Positions 1 to 11,693 of a stretch of DNA of 64,000 nucleotides are shown in pieces (positions within the stretch are counted from its first letter, which is position 1; each line of letters begins with the position of its first letter). The stretch comes from Craterostigma plantagineum (taxonomy: Eukaryota; Streptophyta; Magnoliopsida; Lamiales; Linderniaceae), in the NCBI GenBank assembly GCA_027422505.1, contig JAPQWV010001410.1, forward strand, positions 1-64,000, read 5' to 3'. A program made the position numbers and the translations under genes. The notes beneath the pieces were generated by a model, which searched no databases, had not been told where the DNA came from, and worked only from the letters and a program-made list of their open reading frames with translations.

Positions 1-1528
1 CAACGAGTTCTCGAATAAAGAGACAGTCGATATCTATGTGCTTGCGAGCTTGTGTGAAATAGGATCCTGCGTGAGAAACTAATGCACTTTTATTATCAGT
101 GAGTAGAACCGGAGGCATCTTAGGTAGAGCGTGAAGATCCTTTAGCAGATTGCAGACCCACATTACGCAATATTACCAAGGGCTCGGTACTCAGATTTAC
201 AGCTAGAACGGGACACTGTGGGTTGTTTCTTCGCGCTCCATGAGACGAGGTTGGGGCCAAGAAGATTAAATATCCATAAGTTGAGTGCCTAGTGTCTATG
301 CAACGGGCCCAGTCCGCATCGGAATACCAAGGATAGCAGGTAAACCTGGCAAAAATGATAGACTAAAGCCGAGTGTGCCCTTGACATACCTAAAAAATGC
401 GCTTCACAACCTAAAAATATTTTGTAGTAGGTCGCTCTTGAAATTGGCGGACATTGTTAACGGGATAAGCAATGTCGGGACGAGTAGTAGTCAAATACTA
501 AAGTGCGCTCACTAATGACCAATATTGCGTATGATCAGAAAACTCAATTCCATTAGCGTGAAAGATGCACCCGGGAGCTAGAGGGGTAGAGACGGGTTTA
601 ACATCGAGCAAATTTGCACGAATAAGAATGTCACGTGCGTACTTCAACTGACTTAGAAAGAGTCCCGAAGAAGGATATGAAACCTACAAGCCAGGAAAGT
701 ATCCCAAACGACTGAGGTCCTTAAGGAAAAATTCAGCACGCATCCGAGACAACAAAGTGGTGAGGGTGGCTTTCACCGGACATACTAGTAGATAAACCAA
801 CACAAAATCACGTTGGAACACAAACAAGAATGTGTCAGCAGCACTGCATAGAAAACCAAGTTGTAATAGAAATCTGGAACTGTTGATACCGGGCAAGTGG
901 GGCCTGGCAAAGGCCATAAAGGACCTTTTTAAGACGTACGTGCTTCAGATACAATGAATCAATGAACCCAGGTGGTTGCTCCATGAAGACATGTTTAGAA
1001 AGATAGCCGTTGAGGAAGGCATTTTTACGTCGAGCTGACGCAAGGTCCAATATTGCATAACAGTAAGAGACAAAATAATGCGAACTGTAGATGTCTTCAT
1101 AACTGGGCTGAAGTATGAGTGAAGTCGATCACAGGAAGTTAGCTGAAACCCTGATAACTGAGACGTGCTTTTTACCTATCTATTGAGCCATCTGCGAAAA
1201 ACTTAGTACGGTATACCCATTTGACCCAACAATATTCGTATCAGAAGGTCGCAGAACTAGATCCCAGGTGCCATTAGCGCGAATGGCCTCGATTTCCTCG
1301 TACATAGCTTTGACCCACTGCGGACTCGAGAAGATATGATGCCCCGAGGCTCAAAATAGTCATTAGGGCATAATAAAGACTGTGAGACTCAACAAAGTAA
1401 TATTTGTGGGCTAACAAGGCTTACAAATTCCTGACCGAGCTCGTGTACGCATTGAATGAGTACAAGCTGGGGCGACCTGGTTATGCATGGGCGACGGTGA
1501 AATACTAGCCGGTGGAGAGGGTGTCAGA
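1..1528 (-). pseudogene. Decayed Ty1/copia pol fragment (reverse transcriptase to RNase H)
   Basis: On the minus strand, broken frames carry copia polymerase landmarks in the correct order. Near 1370-1180 there is the RT entry region (a W..AMYEEIEAI-like stretch followed by NGTWDLV). At about 1040-950 there is the RT core read as KNAFLNGY, then QPPGF, then LYGLCQAP. At about 110-1 the RNase H end is read as DNKSALVSHA and RKHIDIDC. Many stops and frameshifts separate these blocks, so no protein can be made. The fragment runs off the left edge of the window. Its upstream half continues beyond the solo LTR that ends at 11688, so the element was one unit before that LTR inserted. The family is clear from motif order; the lineage within copia is not. 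Confidence 0.85.
1524..1528. repeat. Target-site duplication (left) of the solo LTR
   Basis: The bases TCAGA lie immediately before the LTR terminus TGTGACGACCC. The same five bases follow the other terminus at 11689-11693. Confidence 0.8.
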
Positions 1529-2378
1529 TGTGACGACCCTCATTTTTGATTTTAATTAATGGCGGATTTCCGCAACATAAGCCGTGGAAGGCCCGTCTAA
1601 CAAAACTTTTTCTGAAATACGATATATTATAACCAACATATTTACATAGTCATAATTTTACATAGGTCGTAGCCCCAAATTATCCAAAATGTCAGAAAAC
1701 CTAACGTCGCTCCACGGGTCTTCATCCACGTAAAGTCTCGCCCTCAAAAGTCAGTGGAGTCACCGCCATCAGCCTACCTTAGTCGCGACGTGTCTCAACG
1801 TCGGACTCTATCGTACCTACAACACGTAAACTCTGAGCTATTACCTAGTAGGTGAAAGTATGCGTGAACGCAGCGTGCACTCAATCCGTCCCAAAATACC
1901 TCACAACGTGTGCACGCTCGACTTTTTTCTCTCATCACTGCCTCTCGTTTTTCAAACATCATATTAGGGCCCTAGGCTAGACTAGGTACCGTGTGCGCAC
2001 AACATCGAGCTGTAGCCTACACTAGTAGTGCATCGGAACTATTGTGCCAGACGTCCTCCTACCAGGTCATCCTTCCGCATATATCAGGATCAGATAGCCT
2101 CACACCTCAAGCCACATGAACTGACGCTTATCGGCCTGACGCACACGAGTCGCGGCCCAGGCCTCACGTACCAAACGCTTACCGTCCTGAAGCACCTGAG
2201 TCACTCACGCTCCAAGCCTCACTAAGTGGATATCTCACATCATTCTGTCGCACTTGAGTCGACGCACTGCCTCGACGATCACTACCATCTGGTACCCTAG
2301 TACTAACCTCCAATCTACGGCCACTACCGTCTGGTACCCTAGTACCACACTGCCTCTACGGTCCACTACTGTGGTACG

Positions 2379-3774
2379 TGATCGACACGTGGTGTGCAAA
2401 TATAATTTGCAAGCGATAAGTGATAATATAAAATGAAATACTTAATTACTATCACCAACATGCGATAGGCAGTTGACTTATCGTTTGTAGTGCAGTAAAC
2501 TGAGTAAACGAGTATCGAACACGAGAAATAAACTGATTATTAATAATAACCCATCGACTCGATATCTAGCCTAAATAAAGTACGTAGGTGTTTTACGAAC
2601 TATCCTAGAAGATCACTCCTAAATCAACGAGAGACTAAGGGAATACGCATAAACTGATAAGAATACTTTCAGATGATAAAGATGTGGTCGGGATTCGAAT
2701 CCCGCTAGGTATACTAACGGCGAGGATCGAGTATTTGCTTTCGCGCTATACTCGAATCCTATCTAATACGAATAGCTGTCGCTCAAAACGATTTTCCATA
2801 CATTCATTTTAACACATAGACATATTAAAATGAAGAAACAATTTCATAGATAGATAAAATAGTCAAAACACACGAGTCACGATAAACTTATGTCTTAACT
2901 ATGAAATAACCCACCGTTCATCTAATCCCAACACATAGAGAATTTAGCTACTCATAACTGACAGGAAAACAACGAAAGAAATAGAGAACAAGGGCAGAGG
3001 ACTCATAATTTCCCTTCTGATTGATCTGGGATGGTCTCGGGGGAAGGTTCTCTTTCCTTGTTCAATTCGGAGTAAAAACGTTGTTAATCCGTCTCTTGCG
3101 CTTCTGGGGGCGTTTCTCTTTTTGACGGCTCTCTTTCGTCTCTGATATGTTAGGGTTGAATTCTGGAAGGAGTTCCCTCTTTCTGAGTTTATATTGGGCT
3201 TTTAAAGTGAAATTCGACACCTTCACGGCCTGGACATGATCCTTCACGGCCGTGACACTCTCGGGGGCACAAAATGAGCTCACTGCCTGCTGTCACGGCC
3301 TCGTGCAGCTTGTGTCACGGCCGTGACACATTCAACAGCTTTCCGACATTTTGTGATTGAGGGATAAACGATGTCCGATTGACCTGAAATTTTAGCCATA
3401 GATAGAAGACTCGTCAATCTTGATTTTAACCAGAGTAATTCTCAATCCGATGTCTAGATTGAGAGATATGAATTATTTAGTCCGTTGCTACTTTTCAGGC
3501 GGGCTTTACGGCCGTGACTGTGCTCTGCATTGCTTGGCTTCCTTTTCTGCCTCTTGTCACGGCCTGGTGCAATAATGTCACGGCCGTTACACTCTACTAC
3601 AACTTCGTAAGTTCTCCGTTTTGCTCTTTTTTGCCCTTTTCGCCCGATAGCCGTTATAAGGTCCTACATTGTGCAAATAAGTGTAAATAGAGCATATAAA
3701 AGCGAGGGACAATGGAGATACTCTATTATATCCCAAGTAATTGCTACAATAAACGCATTAATATACGTTTATCA
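2379..3774 (-). repeat. 3' LTR of the nested gag-protease element
   Basis: It begins TGATCGACACG and ends TTTATCA (TG...CA). It aligns along its length with 8428-9963, except that it lacks about 130 bp present there after 8755. It contains several TCACGGCCGTGA-type palindromes, including a perfect 18-bp one at 3312-3329. Confidence 0.85.
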
Positions 3775-5516
3775 AACTCACACTTAAGCATTTGCTTGTC
3801 CTCAAGTAAATTAGAAGTCAGAAAGGCATCAGATCAAGATAACGACATAATTGTTCGCAACTTATCATTATAGCTAGAAAGCACAAAATGGAACCAAGCA
3901 AACAATCATGGACAGTACACTAATGATCGGCACCTATCAACCTGAACTTCCTTAGCACTACCAATCAAGACTCATACCTCACAAGGATTCGCTCAAATCA
4001 CTCAGTGTATAGGCTATATATCCGTGAATCTCTCAAATCGTGTACTAGTCAAACCCTACCATGAGCTTGCAGGTAAATCGCATATTTTCTACTTGAGGTG
4101 GCAAGCGTAAATCAAAGGGTCTTTTCGGTCAAAACGGGGTCAAGTAATAATAAGACGACAAGCATAGACACTGTCACACGTAATTAAACCTAAGACACAT
4201 AAGCTAAAACTCAAAGAATATAGCATAATCAAAATGACAGTCACATGCCTCAACATAGGACTCAACATTCTCACTCTTTGCCCGTCTCAACTCAGTTTCT
4301 TTCATTTTCTGCCCTTTCACCTTATTACGATTTATTGTGCATGCCCTTATTCCCTAAACATCAAGTTTTGGCTTTTTGTCGCAAAGAATACATCGTCACA
4401 GCAAATACCGTGTACCTAGGGATACTTATTACCAAAGCCTATATCTTGCAAAAGGTTTATGGGTAGGCTTATGCAAGGGATCAGGTCATTTCAGAAAACG
4501 GAGTAAGATCGAGTCATTTCACCGAATAACAGAGAAGAAAGATTAAATCAACATTAAAGCAGTAACTCTCAAGTTCGACATCTGCTCTATTCTAATCAAC
4601 TAAGGTTCAGATGATCTCTGGAGGCTTATTCAGATTAGAAGCTTTTATAATTTACGATGAGAAGCGAATTGGTTCAAGCTCAAAGTGGCTCACTACGGGG
4701 ATCAGTCGTGGGTTCGGTAATTTGGCCTGGACTTATTTCCTAATGCCCTTGTTATTTCACACGAACGCACCCCAAACAGTTTCAACGTGTATCAAACAGG
4801 CAAGTTCTAGAGAGATAACAGCTAGGCACGTCACACAACCAAGAAAAAATTTTGAGCATAAACTCGTCAGGCTCAAACTCTCGCAACGTAAACGGGTTAT
4901 GTGCACGAATCCCTCAAAGTAGCGCTGTGTCTATCCAAGCAGTCGTGATTCAATCAATCATGCAAGTCCTAATTGCTCACAAGACTCCACTAATTGCAAA
5001 TTAACTTGAGATAGACGCAAACAATCATGCTCGACTTCAAAGAATTCATGTCTTTCCAACGAAATTAATAGTTCACGAACACGTCATAAAAAAATTTTCC
5101 ATGTACATTCTCAACCTAAATTCCCCTCCCCACACTTAAGACCTACGTTGTCCTCAACTTAAAAATAAATAAAGAAAGGGAAAATATGGTTAAAAAGAAC
5201 GGGACTCCCCTGATGAATAAGTGACGTGGTCATGACTGGACGCGTAAGGTCGTGGATCGTGACTCGTGATATCTTGACATAACTAAAAAGGAAATGGAAC
5301 GTAAAAAGGAACTAGATTTAGATAATAATAGTAGATATATTCATATGCATCATAGTCATGGGCAAATAAAGAAAGTACTAGATAGATAAAACCTGGATTG
5401 CCTCCCAAGAAGCGCTTCATTTACCGTCTTTAGCCGGACGTAACTCCCCCTTTTTTAGGGTGGCTGGAATTCTAAGTATAATATCTCCTTTTCGCTTAAG
5501 CCTCCCTCGCCTCCAT
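3775..5516 (-). other. Internal noncoding stretch of the gag-protease element (no pol)
   Basis: This 1.74 kb between protease and 3' LTR holds no recognisable domain; its short open frames are unrelated to any family I know. On the minus strand it contains the motif AAGCGCTTCTTGGGAGGCAA (5399-5418), which I recall as a conserved noncoding signature downstream of the coding region in plant Athila/Tat-type elements. It also contains two related blocks ending in a polypurine-like run: 3775-3812 next to the LTR (CTTAAGTGTGAG) and 5126-5153 (CTTAAGTGTGGGGAGGGG). The inner block looks like the better polypurine tract. Confidence 0.55.
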
Positions 5517-6400
5517 TCATACTTTGGAGTTTTCGTTCTCTGCGGACAGCAGTTTCAACTCTAGTGTCAGTTGCTCCTTGACTGGGCTTTTGTCCTTAAC
5601 CTCTTCGCTGCTCTTATCGACGGCTACAATAGAATCGTCGTCTTCCTCCTCGCTCAAAAACTTGTGATAAACCTTGCACAGAAGACGAGAAATCGTGCTC
5701 AGAAGCATCCAAGTAATAGATTATTATCGTGCTCGCTATTCTTTTTCGTCGAATCAGACATATTGAACGTAACTTTCTCACCGTCTACAGTCGAAGTCAA
5801 TGTTCCATTCCTAACATCTATCAGAGTCTCGCCTGTAGCTAAGAATGGTCTAGCTAGAATTAATGAAATATTTTCATCCTCGTCCATCTCTAGGATAACA
5901 AAATCAGCAGACGAACTTATCAACCTTAACTAGAACAAATCCTCGATAACACCTCGATGGTATTTTAACGATCTATCGGCCAATTGAATACTCATATTAG
6001 TTGGTCGTGGTTAACCTAATCCTAAGCGCTTAAACATGGAATACGGCATCAAATTAATACTAGCACCTAGATAAGCTAAGGCATGCTCAACTACTAAATT
6101 GCCTCTAAGACATGGAATTGTAGAACTCCATGGGTCCTTGAGCTTCTTCGATATCTTGCTCTGGAGTATCGCCGAACACTCCCCTTGTAGGTATACAGTG
6201 GAAACGTGTTCGAGCTTTCGTCGATTCGTCAGCAAGTCCTTTAGGAACTTAGCAAAACTGGGCATCTGCGTAATGACTTCAATAAACGGTAATTTAATAT
6301 GTAATTCTTTGCACATATCCATAAATTTTCTAAATAACACATCGTTTTTGTCCTTCTTCAACCGCGCTGGGTAGGGAACCTTTGGCTGATACGGCTTCAC
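5517..6400 (-). pseudogene. Retrotransposon aspartic protease region, active-site Asp lost
   Basis: In two overlapping frames on the minus strand the sequence shows the conserved pre-protease block of Athila/Tat gag-pol: KPYQPKVPYPARLKK, then a FMDMCKELHIKLPF segment, then ECSAILQ and KLKDPWSSTIPC. This is followed by LGASINLMPYSMFKRLGLG and, after a frame change near 5930, by FVILEMDED and RPFLATGETLIDV. In the family the loop before GASINLMP reads DLGAS, with Asp as the catalytic residue. Here it reads YLGAS, so the protease would be inactive even if the frame were intact. Downstream there is no polymerase. This is a relic of a gag-pro polyprotein. Confidence 0.8.
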
Positions 6401-6890
6401 TGGTGGTCGCGCGTTCTCCTCCGTCTTTTTCTTTTTCAGGTGCGGTCTCGTCCTTTTTAGGTTCAGCCTCCCTCAACCGAGATGGGTACGGAATCTTCGG
6501 CCGGTATGGCTTTACGAATGGTCGCGCCTTTCCTTTGTCAGCCTTGACCTTCTCGACATCGTCGCCCTTGCTTTTCTCTGCTTCTGGCTCATCGTGGCCC
6601 TCCTAATCAGCTCTCCTTTGAATTCTGCTTGGCGTGTACTTGAAATTCTCCTGCTCCTCAGGATTACCGCGTTGCAATACTCCTTACGGTTTGGCTCGTT
6701 ATAACTCGGGAGTGATCCTTGATTTCACCCCACCAGTTGCTGCTCCAACTTCTTAATCGACGCGTCTATGTTCTGAGCACGTATGTCGTTCACTTCCATA
6801 TACTCCTTCATCTTCGTCATTCAACTCTCGTGAGCCGTGGTGGTGTTGCTGAAATTCGTGAGGAGCATTTCAGCATGTCCTTCATCTCCC

Positions 6891-7973
6891 TCATATCATC
6901 AAATCCTGACCCTGCGGATGCGTTCTGATAGTGTCGTGGTGGTTCGCCTTGGAAATGAGATGGTCTGTGCTGAAATCCCGGCGGTCCTTGCCCATGGTGG
7001 TTCTGATTCTCGTACGCCAGATTGGGGTGCGCTCGAGGTTGGAAACCCTGCTACCCTTGGTAGTTTTCACGTAATCCACGTGCTCCAGCGGCTGCCTGAG
7101 TTGGCATTTGGACGTCTCGTAGGATGCGCCACAAATCCCACATTGTGTTTTATACGGTGTATGCTGCATCGGTGCGTTGGTCATCATGGCGTGGGATGTG
7201 CTTGTCCGGCCTTTGGAAGTAGTGCGACAATCACCGTTTGTTGCTGAGAATTCGTCGCTGCGATTTGTTGATGGAGTGCCTCGATATTGGCATTCGTAGT
7301 CGTCTTCTCGCTCACTCTGAATACGCCTGGCGTCTTCATCCTCGTATTGCATCTCATGAAACTGTTCCTCGAATTGTCCTCAATCAGATTCCAAGCCTCG
7401 GTCACGCTGAGCTTCACGAGCCCTCCTCCTGCGGCTCCGTCTAGCATGTGGACAGTCTGACCGTTGAGCCCCTTAAGAAATCGGTTGATCTGGGCTGCCT
7501 TCGACATCCCGTGTTGTGGGCACCTCTTTAGTAGCGCCTTGTATTGCTCCCACACCTCGTAGAGATTTTGAGTCCTTCTTATGAAAAAGTGATATCTCCG
7601 TCTTCAGCCTTATAACCTTTGACAATGGGAAGTAGTGGCCGATGAATGCGGCTTGCAGCTCCTCCCATGTAGTGATCGATTGGGGTGGCAACATCTCAAG
7701 CCAATCATTGGCTCTGAACTTCAGAGAGAATGGAAATAACATCAATTTGATCGCATCGCCCGTGACCCCATTGATCTTAATGGTGTCAGTCACCGTCAGG
7801 AATGCCTTCAGATGTGAGTAAGGATCGTCATCTAGGTTGCCCTTGATGGGCCGTCTGAAAATCATCTGAAGCCAAGAGTGCTTCAGTTCGAAGTTATTGT
7901 TCTCGATTGGTGGGAAACGATTGTCGATTCTGTACAGCCTAGCACGACATTCTTGAGCAGATCTTGTAGTCAT
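6891..7973 (-). pseudogene. Retrotransposon gag (Athila/Tat-like), frameshifted
   Basis: It starts at the ATG at 7973 (MTTRSAQECRARLY). The first segment (7973 to about 7480) carries the gag core with LFPFSLKFRANDWLEMLPP and TWEELQAAFIGHYFP, typical of the plant retrotransposon gag domain. A frame change near 7550 leads to WEQYKALLKRCPQHG and GLNGQTVHMLDGAAGGG, the expected continuation. Another change near 7350 leads to a CGICG...C stretch at about 7145-7110, a degenerate zinc knuckle. The primer site and 5' LTR lie upstream in the correct order. Two frameshifts break the protein. The start was chosen because it is the first Met ahead of the conserved core. Confidence 0.82.
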
Positions 7974-8402
7974 GGCTCCTCCCCGTGGACGGACACTCTG
8001 TGGTCCGCCATTCTTACTTCTGTGTCTGGGCTATCTACGGATGCCTCTACGCGAGAATTTTTTGGGTCGATTCCTGAGAGCTGTCTCTGAGTAACTGACT
8101 AAAGGTTCTTGAGAGCTGGTGGTCGCTCCTTCGGTATCGTACTTGAGTTGCCTTCGTAACATTCGTTCAAAATCCGGGACTGTTTAAACATGGACCCAAT
8201 GGATGACTTCGAGTTATTCACTGCTGAAGCGTACCTTCAATAAGCACAAACAAAAATTAACGAAGAAACAGATAAACAGGTCGAAGAAACAACGAAAGTA
8301 GTAATATTATAGAAAAACAAATATACAAATAATGAAAAAAACTAAGAAAACCTCAAACAAAGTGGCTAAAGCACGAACTACGGTGTTCCTAATATCAATC
8401 TA

Positions 8403-8421
8403 TTCCCCGGCAACGGCGCCA
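8403..8421 (-). promoter_or_regulatory. Primer-binding site complementary to tRNA-Asp
   Basis: The plus strand reads TTCCCCGGCAACGGCGCCA, which matches the 3' end of plant tRNA-Asp(GTC) (ATCCCCGGCAACGGCGCCA) at 18 of 19 positions. It lies 6 bp inside the LTR at 8428, the position required for minus-strand priming of the nested element. Confidence 0.88.
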
Positions 8422-8427
8422 AAACCT

Positions 8428-9963
8428 TGATCGGCACGTGGTGTGCTAATATAATTTGCAAGTGCGACAAGTGATAATATAAAATGAATACTTAATTACT
8501 ATCACCAACGTGCGATAGGCAATGGACCTATCGTTTGTAGTGCAGTAAAGTGAGTAAACGAGTATCGAACACGAGGAATAAACTGATTACTAGTAATAAG
8601 CTATCGACTCGATATCTAGCCTAAATAAAGTATGTAGATTGTTTTACGAACTATCCTAGCAGATCACTCCTAAATCAACGAGAGACTAAGGGAATATGCC
8701 TAAACTGATAAGAGTACTTTCAGATGATAAAGATGTGCTCGGGATTCGAATCCCGCATAGGTACTATCGACTAATACAATGAAATATCGTTCCTACGTGA
8801 TTAAGACTAAGTCGCAGTAATTTCCTACCCACTCACGAATTTGTTGTCGCCTTAAACGCTAGTGGGGATCTAAAATTTACTAATTACTAAAAGTGAGGAT
8901 CGAGTATTTGCTTTCGCGCTATACTCGAATTCTATCTTCTACGAATGGCCTAATCGTTGTTTAGCTGTCGCCCTAAACGATTTTCCATACATTCACTTTA
9001 TCGACAAATTAAAACAAAGAAACAATTCTATAGATATATAAATAGTCAAAACACACGACTCACGATAAACATATGTCTTAACTACGAAATAACACAGCGT
9101 TCATCTAATCCCAACATATAGGGAATTTAGCTACTCATAACTGGCGGAAAAAACAACGAAAGAAGTAGAGAACAAGGCCAGAGGAATCGTAATCTTCCTT
9201 CTGATTGATCTGGGATGGTCTCGGGGAAGATTCTCTTTCCTTGTTCAATTCAGCGTGAAAGCGTTGTTAATCCGTCCCTTGCGCTTCTGGGGGTGTTTCT
9301 CTGTTCTTGACACCTCTCTTTTGTCTCTGATATGTTAGGGTTGAATTCTGAAAGGAGTTCCCCTCTTTTTGAGTTAAAATTGGCTTTTATAGTAAAATTC
9401 GACACCTTCAGGCCTGGGACAAGACCCTTCACCGCCGTGACACTCTCGAGGCACAAAATGAGCTCACTGCCCGCTGTCACGGCCTCGTGCAGCTTGCGGC
9501 CGTGACACATTCAACAGCTTTGCGACAGTTTCGTATTTCTCTCAGATGGAGGGGAAAACGATGTCCGATTAACATGAAATTTACCATAGATAGAAGGACT
9601 CACGTATCTTGATTCTGACCAAATGTATTCTCAATCCGAGGTCTAGATTGAGAGATGTGAATTTTTTAGTCCGTTGCTACTTTTCAGGCGGACTTCACGG
9701 CCGTGACTGTGCTCTGCATTGCTTGGCTTCCTTTTCTGCCTCTTCTCACGGCCTGGTGCAGTAATGTCACGGCCGTGACACTCTACTGCAGCTTCGTAAC
9801 TCCGTTTTGCCTCGTTTTTGTCCCTTTTTGCCCGATAGCCGTCCTAAGGTTCGACAATGTGCAAATAAGTGTAAATAGAGCTTATAAAAGCGAGAAACAA
9901 TGGAGAATACTCTATTACATCCCAAATAATTGCTACGATAAACGCATTAATATACGTTTATTA
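8428..9963 (-). repeat. 5' LTR of the nested gag-protease element
   Basis: It begins TGATCGGCACG and ends GTTTATTA, where the terminal CA has mutated to TA. It is homologous to 2379-3774. It carries the same series of TCACGGCC/GGCCGTGA repeats at 9410-9510 and 9695-9785. In element orientation it precedes the tRNA-Asp primer site, so it would be the transcribing LTR. Confidence 0.85.
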
Positions 9964-10059
9964 GTACCCGAGTCGACGACCTATATTAGTCACATTCTCA
10001 CGCTACCCCACTCATAGACACTATACAGTGTCACCGTGTCCACACGTTCACTCTTTCTC

Positions 10060-11560
10060 ATATTGACAGGAAATGCATGTGCTGTGTAAATATAATGCAA
10101 TATTATACTAAAAATAAATTATCCCCGAAAGAATATCCGAGCTCTACCCAAAAGTTCACAAAACATTTATTCTCTCGAACAATCTTTATTCTGCCAGAAA
10201 ATAGACCTTTTTACCCTAAAATTTATTTACCTGTCCAAAACTTAGACTTACAGTTCGATAATATTTTAATGATAAAAGCCCGGAAACTAAGTCAAACTCA
10301 AAAGTCAACATGTCTAGGATTTGGTCAAGCCCCGAAAATTTACTGTGCCGAAAACTTCATTATACCGAAAACTTTCGAAGCCCGAAAAATTTTGATTTCC
10401 CCTGCGCCAAAACTTTACTGAGGCCCAAAAATTGTTTGACCCGAAAAAGTAAACGCCTGTACGATGTGCTGAAAACTTCTTAAGAATGCCGAAAACTTAT
10501 GCTGACCCGAAAAATTCGTCAACACCCGAAAGTTTAACCTTGGCGAAAACTTTTGACCTACCCGAAAACTTTCATAACACACAAAATTATCAGAAGCCCG
10601 AAAATTATTAAGCTATCGAAAGCTTTTTCATACCCGAGAGATTAATTTAACAAACCCAAAATGTTGGAAGCCTGAAAACTTACACTATGTCGAAAACTAT
10701 CTAAATGCCCGAAAATATTTACTTTGCCGAATTTACCCTCAGTCCCAAAAACTTATATCTATGCCGAAAACTTTAAAACACCTGAAAACTTTCCCTGCCC
10801 GAATTTATGTTAATTCCTATCTCTAAGCCCGAAAACTATTCAAACACCCGAATTCTTCATCTACCAGAAAATACCTAAAAATCTAAAACTTGTTCTAATA
10901 CCGAAAACCTATATATACACATTTACAATACATAACATATAACCTAAACATAATACCCAATATATTGGTTTTAACACATATAACAACCCAAAATGTAACT
11001 AATCATCATGTAAATCACGTAAGATCATAAGAACACATTATCACGTAAAACCTATAATATTTACGTGTTGTAGATGAAAGAATTCACCTACCTCACATCC
11101 AAATTTCGAATTTGCTAAAGTTCCTAAGCTTGGCCGAATTTTGCTCTTGTTCTCTTTCTCCCTGTTGTTTCTACTTATGAGGGTTTTTTTCCGTTTTGAT
11201 AATTGAGTATCGTTATGTCATCGATATATGTTAAGGTGGTGAAGTGACTAGTAGGTGATAATGTTTTTACCCCTCGTGTTAAGTAAAGTGTTTGAATTAA
11301 TCCTTATCCAATTGATACCCGAATTTAATCTTCCAAGCTGCCTGAAAATAAATCCTAAGATCACCCAAATTTCTCTTGCTTCGCCCGAAAAATAAATTCC
11401 ATTGCCCAAAATAACTTTCGCCGACATTTCCATGCATTGCCCGAAAATTAAATGTTGCCCGAAAATGTCTTGCTCGGCAAAAGTCGCCCAAAATTGGCAC
11501 CCACCCACAAATTATCTATTGCCCGAATTCTTTATTTTGGTTACCTCAAAACCTCTATAT
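10060..11560 (+). repeat. Degenerate CGAAAACTT-motif array in the solo LTR
   Basis: Dozens of near-copies of CCCGAAAACTT / GCCGAAAACTT occur at irregular intervals of about 15-40 bp, for example around 10330, 10480, 10560, 10670, 10750 and 10900, and more weakly to 11500. Spacers are unrelated to each other, so this is a dispersed short motif rather than a fixed-length tandem repeat. A homologous array lies at 29270-30880. Confidence 0.7.
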
Positions 11561-11688
11561 TAAGCTTTCTGACCTTTAATTTATACTAATTTATATCTTT
11601 ACTCAAACTTTCAGATCTTTCATCTATATAAATTATCAAATTTCTAGTTTAACATTTATAACCTCGTATTAAATTTACGGGTATTACA

Positions 11689-11693
11689 TCAGA
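11689..11693. repeat. Target-site duplication (right) of the solo LTR
   Basis: TCAGA directly follows the LTR terminus GTATTACA and matches 1524-1528 exactly. Confidence 0.8.

Larger units (their letters stand above)
2379..9963 (-). mobile_element. Nested Ty3-type (Athila/Tat-like) gag-protease LTR retrotransposon lacking pol
   Basis: Two LTRs of about 1.4 and 1.5 kb in direct orientation bound a 4.65-kb interior. The element reads right to left: 5' LTR 8428-9963, tRNA-Asp primer site, gag, protease, a long noncoding stretch, 3' LTR 2379-3774. Flanking 5-mers GTACG (2374-2378) and GTACC (9964-9968) match 4 of 5 and are taken as the target duplication. The gag and pre-protease sequences resemble the Athila/Tat branch. 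No reverse transcriptase, RNase H or integrase motif is visible between protease and 3' LTR, so the element is non-autonomous and would depend on a partner. LTR divergence and multiple frame breaks show it is not recent. Confidence 0.82.
1529..11688 (+). mobile_element. Solo LTR, Ty3 chromovirus-like, split by a nested retrotransposon
   Basis: The left end reads TGTGACGACCC and the right end reads CGGGTATTACA. These form the imperfect terminal inverted repeat typical of Tekay-type chromovirus LTRs (TGTAACACCC...GGGTGTTACA, from family knowledge). The LTR itself is 1529-2378 plus about 9969-11688, roughly 2.57 kb, with a 7.6-kb gag-protease element inserted inside. Perfect 5-bp duplications (TCAGA) flank it and no internal domain or primer site follows the right end, so it is a solo LTR rather than part of a full element. 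The right half (10.1-11.5 kb) is filled with a degenerate CGAAAACTT-type motif. The lineage assignment rests only on the termini. Confidence 0.72.

Noticed and set aside
4234..4922. Short plus-strand frames of 60-100 codons
   Set aside because: They lie in the noncoding interior of the gag-protease element, overlap each other and show no domain or codon pattern.
5126..5153. Internal polypurine block as evidence of a second nested LTR element inside the gag-protease element
   Set aside because: No LTR start or target duplication was found next to it.
10060..11560. Regularly recurring short motif (CGAAAACTT) considered as a CRISPR-like array
   Set aside because: The repeats are only about 10 bp and degenerate, spacers vary widely, and the setting is a plant LTR.
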